Position numbers and translations under genes: made by a program. Positions 56,770 through 64,000 of a stretch of 64,000 nt of DNA are shown in pieces. The stretch comes from Brachycybe producta (lineage: Eukaryota; Arthropoda; Diplopoda; Playtdesmida; Andrognathidae), in assembly GCA_036925085.1 (NCBI GenBank), contig JAUPFP010000005.1:5727855-5791854 (forward strand), read 5' to 3'. Position 1 is the stretch's first letter, and each line of letters starts with the position of its first letter. The notes beneath the pieces were generated by a model. It saw only the letters and a program-made list of their open reading frames with translations. It did no database searches and was not told the origin of the DNA.

Positions 56770-58680
56770 GGCCCACCTATTCACTATAATATTATCTTTT
56801 ATTACGTTAGGTCATCTGAAGTAAGCAACCCCCCATCGCCCAGTACCACTTTAATTAAACCATAAATTGTCCTTTCTCATCAATATTTACATTTAAATGG
56901 CGTTAATTTGAGGTAAACCGACAGTTAAATCTAACCTACACCTAATTGAATATGCAATACATAAACTGAACTGATGAATAATTGAAATACATGTAAATGC
57001 TAAATATAAATTAGCCAAAATTAAAAGGAAATCAAACAATGACGACCATAATCATCTTCACAAGTTGGAAACAAATACAACTAGACTCTGAATCTGCATT
57101 TTGAGTAATAATTTGTTGTTTTTTATTAGTTTAAAACACATTTCCATCTTGGAAGTTGTGTTTCCACTTGACAAAAATGATGATGAAAAGGGCACAAATA
57201 ATCACCCAAAAGTACCTTCAAAGTAAAGAAGAAGAATTTCAATAATTCTACTAGAGTTACATTTGTTTTCAACTTTCTAGGGTGATTCTGGTCGCCATTT
57301 TTAGATTTCTTTTTGGTTTTGGTGAGTTTCGATTTTAGGATTTTCTTTTTCTTCTATTTGCTAATTTCACCATAGCATAAACAGCCATGTTTCTCCAGTT
57401 GAAATTTTCACAGTTTACACGTTTTTTTTTTTTTACAATTGGAAACAAGGTCTTACCGAGAAAAACCAAAATTTGGATTAGAGTAACAATACCAACAATA
57501 CCATTGTATTCTTATTTTTTTAAAAAATGAAAACGTCCAACCCAATTATGGTTTCTCAAACAATTTCAACAAAATGTTTTGTAGCATGGTAACAAAACAA
57601 ACTTCCCAGACACACTTCTAAGTCGGAAGAAAAAAGCAAAAAAAATATTAACAGTATAGACAATTGCTAACGACTAAAAGAAAGAAGAAGAAAAAACTAA
57701 GATGGATGATAACGTGTCAATAAATTTTCCTAGACAAAAAAAGCAATTTATTTTGAGTCCAAAATGGTGCTCTTTTGGGGGTTATTGCACAAAACATGGA
57801 CATCAGAGCAAAGGAAAAAAAAAAAGAGACAAAAAGAAAAAAAAAATCCAGACAGAAAAAATTCCTATCGAATTTTCCCATTTCTTCCCATTGAATCTTT
57901 TTTTTTTGTTTGTTTGTTCCTAGTTTTCAAAATTCAATACCCATAAATTGAACTAAAAAGCTAAAACACCCCCAATGTATGCAAATACAACAAAGCTGAC
58001 TTTTTTCTTGTAAAAAAATCTATTCTTTCAAATAATTACAAAAAATGGTTTATTTTTGAAGAGAGAAAAAAAAATCAATATAATAGAACATTCTCTCCCC
58101 TTTCCAATGGGTTCGTTCAATTTTTGCATTTTTGAAGAAAAAAAAAATTCAAACAGTACCATTTTTGTTAATTCGTGTGCAGTCCAGCGAAAAGAACAGA
58201 TAATAAACACAAACATAGTCCCTGGTGACAAACGGTCTATCTTGAAGACCTGTACTACAATCAATGTGGTTGCACTATAACATATTTCAAGCTGTTGCTT
58301 AAGGTCATTGGGTTATCAGAAGGCAAACAACACCATCACCAGAAGTGGCCACAACGTATTATGCAAATCGCTGGCACGCACCACACAAAAAAAAACCCTC
58401 TCCAGCTTCTCTTGGATCAACTATACAGTTATCTCAAACCAAAACAGGAAGGATTTTTCACGCAGATCGAACAAATATATATATTTTTTTCTATTTGTAC
58501 AAAGTGTGTCAAAATTCTGTCCACAACTTTTCGTTCTCCGCAACCTTAACAAAGGGCCAATGACAAAACATGCATATGAAACAGACTTGAAGTAGTACAT
58601 GTTTAACAGGAGGAATTGCTACAAAAAGCCTTCAATTGTATTGGCAATTGGTTTTTGTACAATATACCCTGCTGTAAAAC
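56770..58680. other. AT-rich region
   Basis: Contains only the weak candidate exon at 57457. Overlapping frames at 58295-58595 are open in three registers and so uninformative. Confidence 0.5.
57457..57510 (-). CDS. Candidate 54-nt exon, hydrophobic
   Basis: The donor CTCG|GTAAGACC is good, but the acceptor (AAAAAAATAAG) is A-rich and poor. One frame reads YNGIVGIVTLIQILVFL, phase 1 in and out, like a membrane helix. A second frame (IQWYCWYCYSNPNFGFS) is also open. Sequence alone cannot choose between them. Confidence 0.15.
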
Positions 58681-58689
58681 GCTATTTCG

Positions 58690-59015
58690 GCTAAAATTAT
58701 CGGGTTTAAGGTGTAGGGACACAAATGTCATGGCCGAAGGTCGGCCGTCGTCCGTTGGAGGAATTGCACCATTAAACTCAATGCGTCTGTTCTCACAACA
58801 GCGTGCCATGGGCCCATGACAGGGCAGTGCCCTATCCCTGCCACCGGGCCCAGGTAGACGGTCGGCTCTCGGCACGCAAGCATGCGTGGCATAAAACATT
58901 ATGCCACGTCAAGACCTCGAAGCAGAGTTCATCAAGAGTTTTCCTGGTTTACCAGGCAGAAACTGGGCCAGAACGCGGCCGTCTTTCCAGCCATGACTCG
59001 ACCTGGTCATGTGTA
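58690..59015. other. GC-rich island of unknown origin
   Basis: Holds self-complementary words (GGCCGAAGGTCGGCC, CCATGGGCCCATG, GGGCAGTGCCC) and a perfect 10-bp hairpin CGTGGCATAA/TTATGCCACG (58885-58908). Short frames are open on both strands; none is recognised. Could be a SINE or another GC-rich element. Confidence 0.35.
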
Positions 59016-59260
59016 TCCAGACCTTACAAAGTTTTGAAAATAAGGACAGTAGATTGACATATTGGACACCATTAATGTTTTGAATTGTTGCTTATGCATT
59101 TTCAGAATTTCCAAAGGGTGTACGATGGGGTTTGCTTGGTGTGCCGCAACATTTTGGATGTTATACTTCAGTGCTTTAACAGAATTCAGTATTTTCAAAT
59201 AAACTTTTAACTTTATTGGGGAAAAAAATGAAAACATCCCTATTACACGTATGCACTAAA

Positions 59261-59360
59261 CCAATGGTTTCCAAAGAGTCTTTTGTGGCTCTGTAGTGTG
59301 CCGTGAATATCCCTAGGTGTGCAGTGGTTTCTCAAGGCAAAAACTGTGCCGAGAGAAAAA
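59261..59360. mobile_element. hAT-like fragment
   Basis: GGTTTCCAAAGAGTCTTTTG, GTGTGCCGTGAATATCCC and GTGTGCAGTGGTTTCTCAAG match the wording of hAT MITE ends elsewhere in the window. Too decayed to delimit. Confidence 0.3.
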
Positions 59361-59379
59361 CGAGTTTAGGAAGCACTAT

Positions 59380-59496
59380 GGGTCATATTCTTATTGGCTG
59401 CTTAGTCAAAGCTAGAGCTAAACTCATCAACTTTATATTTAAAGTTTAAGGGTTTAGCACTATCTTTAACAAAGCAGTCCATTAAGGATATGACCC
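59380..59496. mobile_element. Small foldback MITE, family L, copy 1
   Basis: Left GGGTCATATTCTTATTGGCT and right (RC) GGGTCATATCCTTAATGGAC, followed by paired GCT(T)AGT/AAAG and GAGCTAAAC/GTGCTAAAC words, giving about 45-bp arms. Confidence 0.8.
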
Positions 59497-59499
59497 TGA

Positions 59500-59889
59500 T
59501 ACCTCGTTTACACTACAAAAAATTAACTGCAGTTAAAAAAAATTAACAGCAGTTAATTTTCCAGTGGAGACAAATGTGGTTACATTAACCATGTTTAAAT
59601 TTCTGAACAACGAAGTTACCTCAACTACATTGAAGCAATGTGGTTAACCACATTATTGAATGGTTGAATACATCACTTCCTGTGTTTAAACTAATTTAGA
59701 TTACAAACAACATGAGAGCACTCAATTTTTCACTGAAAAAAAAAATGAAAATGTCACAAATTGCACAGCTTACTACTGTTTAACAGGAACTCACACCATG
59801 GAAACACAAAAAAAGTACCACTTCTAGCTTGTCTGCAATTAAATATAACCTTGGTTATTTAACTGAAGTTAATTAGTGGAAACGAGGTA
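59500..59889. mobile_element. MITE with ATACCTCGTTTNCACTA ends
   Basis: Left TACCTCGTTTACACTACAAA and right (RC) ATACCTCGTTTCCACTAATT, both followed by ATTAACTNCAGTTAA. It begins within a few bases of the end of the family L copy at 59380-59496. Confidence 0.8.
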
Positions 59890-59899
59890 TAATAGGACA

Positions 59900-61055
59900 A
59901 TAGAAATACCTCCATATAACATCCTTCATAGTGTTCTACGTTTTTTTTTTTTCAATTTTTGGTTAAACTTGAAATGAAAAATCAAGTCATTTTTACAATG
60001 CTGATGATATTTTTTAGCAAATGTAACTGGAGTAGATCAAACTAATGTTAAGTTTAGCTAGCAAGAAAATAAAATCAAACACGAAGCTTTAGATTTATTC
60101 CAATTGCTTAACAAATCTAATTAAAGTTGGATTTGTATAAAACAGATAACATTTTTGGCTTCTCACTCAACAGCAAATTAACCCTGATCTACGATTACAA
60201 CTGCCTCGTTTTTTGTTTTTTTTTTCTCTCAGAAAAACCTCAAAACTGAAAAGCATTTCTATCTCTTAAGTCTATGATGTACATTAAGAAAAAAGAAATC
60301 TATACAAAAGAAATTCAAGAAGCTCCCTAAAAAATCCACAGATAGATAGTTGTGCAATGTAGTTTCATGTGAGCTGAGAAAATAAAAGGGACTTTTAAAA
60401 ATATAAAAAAAAATCAAAGATTGCTAACAATTTGAACAGATCTTTTTTCTTCTTTGAAACATTGAGAAAATTAGGTAGACACAAAAGAGAAAGGGAGAGA
60501 GGAGTTACCAAATAGAAAAAAATATGCCTTCAAACGCTTTTCAGCCATTGGAAAACAGCTTCGAAATGCGTACAGACCGAACAAATCGTCCGAAATGTTA
60601 ATTTGAAAATGAAGTCTTCAACTAATTAAGATTAGAAGCAAAAAAAAAATACCTTAAGTGCTGAAGGAAAAAGAGAAGGAGGAGGACTAAAGAATGGATG
60701 TAATGAACATGAAATCGAGTGAATAAAAAGAATGACGCTGATTAGCATAAAGACATTCAGAGAACAAAAGAAAAAAAAAAATGCAGACAGAAGATGATCA
60801 ATAAATAGAGTCCTTAGAAAACATCGAAAACGGGGTTTTTCTCATTTTTTTTACATAAATAACAGGAAATAAATTCATATGCATTTAATTGAACGATATA
60901 AAAAAAACGTTATAACTCTCTCATAATGTAAATAAATATCCGAGTTCCGCTATGAGTAAAATGCATCCTTTTTTTTTTGCTGTGATTTCAAGTATAGGCT
61001 GTTTTAACTAGCATTCAATTTATTAGTTGATCAGTTTGCAATTTTGTCAGTTGAC
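59900..61055. other. AT-rich region
   Basis: No supported feature. Confidence 0.6.
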
Positions 61056-61060
61056 TTGAG

Positions 61061-61265
61061 TGATCACTAAGGCCACACAGAATTATGCGTTTTTCATTCA
61101 GACTGTTTAGAGGCTATATATAATTCTTACAATCACTCTAAAGTTGGTCGAGAGGTACCAAATGTGGGCAACTTTGCAATTAATCTATGAATTATATTTG
61201 AATTCTAGCCTCTAACCAGTCTCATTGATTGAAAAAGCATAAATCTTTTTGGCCTTAGTGATCGC
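61061..61265. mobile_element. MITE, 205 bp, TGATCACTAAGGCCA ends
   Basis: Left TGATCACTAAGGCCACACAG and right (RC) CGATCACTAAGGCCAAAAAG, then paired ATGCNTTTTTCA and TAGAGGCTA words, giving arms near 58 bp. Confidence 0.85.
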
Positions 61266-61284
61266 TCACATTGTTATGCACTAT

Positions 61285-61575
61285 CAAGCAAATATTTCTC
61301 AATCTGTGGTTCAAGGGCCAATTGTTAATTAACAATCCCGTTCAGATCAGTGAAATAACAATCTCGATCGGATCAAAACAAATTAGTTTTTTTTTAATAA
61401 AAAACACTAGTTATTAGAGGCTAGAAGTCTAGTTGATAACAACTGATAGTAACCAGTCTCTACTCTAACCAACCTTTTTGGTTATAAAAAGCATAATATT
61501 ACTCTAATGATGATGGTTACTTCACAATTGGCACTTGGGCCGCAAAACGAAAAACATGTGCTTGATATTGCATAA
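61285..61575. mobile_element. hAT-like MITE
   Basis: Left ATTTCTCAATCTGTGGTTCA, GGGCCAATTGTTAATTAAC pairs with right (RC) GCGGCCCAAGTGCCAATTGT. The outermost bases are poorly conserved. Confidence 0.5.
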
Positions 61576-62410
61576 AAATCCGAGCGCTAATGATCACACA
61601 ACGCAACTCTAAAACAAAACTAAATTTAACTAATTGAACTTATTTTAAACGTACATGGTTAAAAAACCACTAATGTAGAACTCTAGTTTTTGTGCGTTTT
61701 GAAAACAACTCTAAGAAAAATGTGAAAGCGTTTTAAAAACCTAGGAGAGTAATTGAATAATTTAAAAGGACTCTTTTATGTTAACATATTGACAAAACTT
61801 ACTATACCATACTTAACATTTTTTGTCGTCGTCAGACAATTTTATTTCCAATGTTTGTACAGAACGCCAAAAATTCGAAATACATCAGCCATAAAAAGTT
61901 CATTTTTAAAGATATTAAAAACTAGAAGTGTAAATGAATCTATTTCTTCCTCTAGTTTCGTACAACATTTTCCTCTTAATATTGCTTCTGAAATGTAGAA
62001 TAACAAGAATTTAATATTCTACTGTTCTCACTCATTTGCATATTTTACAATGGCTACCTATGAAACATCTGCAAAAACATCTTTAGAAATGATGAACATA
62101 CAATTAATATTGCATTTAAGCATAGATTACCAGTTATTTTTAAGAGAATACAAAAGAGATCTTTTCTTGTACTTTAATGCATCAAGGAAAAAAAGCCCAA
62201 GGCAAAGCTAGAAAAAAAGGGCTAAAATAGCACAAAGTAAGCCAACATAGTAACCAAAAGTATTATTAACCATAAAGCCTTTTTCGTGACTATGATGTAA
62301 ATGTAGCTGCAATACAACATGTATATGTACAGCGCATGTGCAGAATGCAGTGACCAAATTATTAACTACTATGATTGGTGCATTTGAACAATGCAAATGC
62401 GCAGTAAAAA

Positions 62411-62523
62411 GGGTCGTATTCTAAATGACAGTTTAGTCCAGAGGAAGCGCTACAAGAAACCTTTATCTAAAGTTTGTGAGTTTAGCTCTACCTTTGACTA
62501 AGCATTCATTAAGAATACGCCCC
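62411..62523. mobile_element. Small foldback MITE, family L, copy 2
   Basis: Left GGGTCGTATTCTAAATGACA and right (RC) GGGGCGTATTCTTAATGAAT, then GCTTAGTCAAAGGTAGAGCT. The same length class and interior as the copy at 59380. Confidence 0.8.
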
Positions 62524-62904
62524 TTACTTCATATCACGAACCACAACTTAATGTTAGCCATTTTTTTGTTATTAAATATTATAATTTTTCAAGACATAAA
62601 ATGCCAATTTCAACTGTGTGATGTAACAAAGTGAAACTTCATCTGACATGCTCTCCTTTATAGGAAAAAAAAAATGGATGAAAGGTTGATAGGTTATGAT
62701 GAAAGAAAGTATGGCATGAAAATGAAAAGGAGAGAATGAAAAAAAGATGAGCTCTAAAAGATATGAAATAAGAGAAGACCAAACAACCACCACACCAACC
62801 ACACCACCACTATTAAACATAGAAGTTTACAAGTAAAAATGATGAATGGTGATCTGCCTGTAAGCAGAAGTAGTCTAACTGCAAATAGCTTCTTTTCTTT
62901 TCAG

Positions 62905-63055
62905 ATATCAAATATCATCTCAAAAAGCTCAATCCTATTTAACAATGTTACCGTGGACAACACCAGATTTACCAGACTAAAGCTTTTATTATATAATATG
63001 CTTGTTTACTTGCTTTCTAGCTTACTTGTACAATATTACAACCATATACATAATG
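62905..63055 (+). CDS. Candidate 151-nt exon, plus strand
   Basis: A textbook acceptor (CTTCTTTTCTTTTCAG) precedes an open frame beginning ISNIISKSSILFNNVTVDNT, then FTRLK and a hydrophobic run, up to a weak donor AATG|GTAAAA. The entry phase is 0 and the exit phase 1. The first half is less AT-rich than the surroundings. The weak donor and the lack of a phase-compatible partner in view keep confidence low. Confidence 0.2.
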
Positions 63056-63059
63056 GTAA

Positions 63060-64000
63060 AATAGGAAGGAAGAAAAAAAAAAAGACCTAAAAGGTCATTT
63101 GCGTTGAAAATAATTCTGAAGTCTAGACGTTACTAAGGGCTACTTGAACAAAATCAGGAAACATCAAATAAAAATAATACACAAAAGTACAGTCATAAAT
63201 TCAACACACTGTAAAGGTCACCAGTTAGAAAAATGCACCAATAACTGAATGAATGAAAATAAAATTAAAAATTACATAATATTGTCATAAAAGTTCTCTT
63301 ATTAGTAAATTCCCTAATGAAAGATTTATAAAATGCTCATAAAAGCAACTTTTTTTTAGGTGGTTTTAAAGAGCCGTTACTAACAGGCAAATGAAAAAGA
63401 GGCACAAAATTGTAATCAGTTTATTCCGAATTTCAGAAGCAACATAAATAAGACAAGACATAGAAAAATGTTTTAAAAAATAGAAGAGTAAGAGTAGATT
63501 TTCATGTTAGTATTCTTTAGAAATAAACTTTTTATTGACAATTTACTAATTGTTTTTCTTTTTTTTTATTTATAGTTGAACCAAACTGCATAAAACAACT
63601 TGAAATATAAGTTGCATTCAAACAGAATTCAAAAGTTTATTTAAAAAAAATTCACCTGAAGTCAAAAACATACTATCCGTCAAAAACATACATTTTTTGT
63701 TGTTTTCAAATTGTCATTTGAAGTCTATTTTGAAAGATCTCCCCAGAAAATGCTACCAATCGACTCCTCTGTAACTCTGCTTATTAGAAATAAATCTCTA
63801 CAAGCTAACCATCCACAAAAATCCACAAAAAAATCACCTAGTTTCTATCATATTTTTCTAATCATATTGTGGATAGAATGATGGGTGAGACCCAAAAGTA
63901 AAACCAAATTTTTTTTCAAAATATCATAAACTATATATTTACTAGACAGTTTAGAGAATCATAAAGACGGAAGTTCTTAGATAACAGATGAGAACAATTG
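63060..64000. other. AT-rich region
   Basis: A 13-bp direct repeat GTCAAAAACATAC at 63661 and 63679, and the dispersed repeat block at about 63465. Otherwise nothing. Confidence 0.6.

Noticed and set aside
1-64000. CRISPR arrays, bacterial operons, phage or defence systems
   Set aside because: None of the expected features is present: no regularly spaced repeats with unique spacers, no ribosome-binding sites, no dense long ORFs.
1-64000. Intact tRNA, rRNA or spliceosomal RNA genes
   Set aside because: I found no paired A/B boxes with cloverleaf arms and no rRNA-like conserved segments by eye; a tRNAscan/Infernal run would be decisive.

Overview
The window looks like non-coding DNA from an AT-rich animal nuclear genome, most likely a marine invertebrate. 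It has long AT-rich stretches with no long open frames, many dinucleotide microsatellites, dozens of small DNA-transposon relics with inverted ends, and isolated short open segments bounded by GT-AG splice signals. There are no bacterial operons, ribosome-binding sites, CRISPR arrays or intact rRNA/tRNA genes. The species cannot be named from the sequence alone.

The best coding evidence is on the minus strand and suggests one gene spread over at least 33 kb with very large introns. (i) 35308-35553 holds a Kozak ATG, a cytoplasmic-type N-terminus and one strong transmembrane segment. (ii) 11924-11976 is a 53-nt candidate exon with a short heptad-like stretch. (iii) 2769-2804 is a 36-nt exon with excellent splice sites encoding a proline-rich linker. 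Exons (ii) and (iii) join in frame. Exon (i) does not join (ii) in frame, so a further exon is missing or (i) is a separate 81-residue protein. A type II membrane protein with an extracellular coiled-coil and linker is a reasonable inference, no more. Weaker minus-strand exon candidates lie at 57457-57510, 52445-52519 and 50545-50589. A Cys-rich open segment lies at 26825-27089, and a plus-strand candidate at 62905-63055.

Layout: 1-12 kb, distal introns with exon 2769-2804, a hAT-like relic (3508-4091), a repeated element at 6.1 and 8.1 kb, and a hAT relic with a target-site duplication (10677-11108). 12-20 kb, a cluster of MITEs and hAT relics. 20-35 kb, AT-rich intron with MITEs at 22.6 and 28.9 kb, a long CT tract and a nested transposon at 31.4-31.8 kb. 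35.3-36.4 kb, the transmembrane exon and its leader with triplet repeats. 36.5-47 kb, simple repeats and two dispersed-repeat copies. 47.2-48.1 kb, a GC-richer LTR-like block and a perfect 28-bp palindrome. 48.6-49.1 kb, a CT minisatellite. 51-54.5 kb, a hAT relic and a long foldback. 55.7-59 kb, two GC-richer islands of unknown origin. 59.3-62.5 kb, a cluster of five terminal-inverted-repeat elements. Nothing here is a demonstrably new biological system; the most unusual features are the dense collection of foldback elements and the tiny exons in very large introns.
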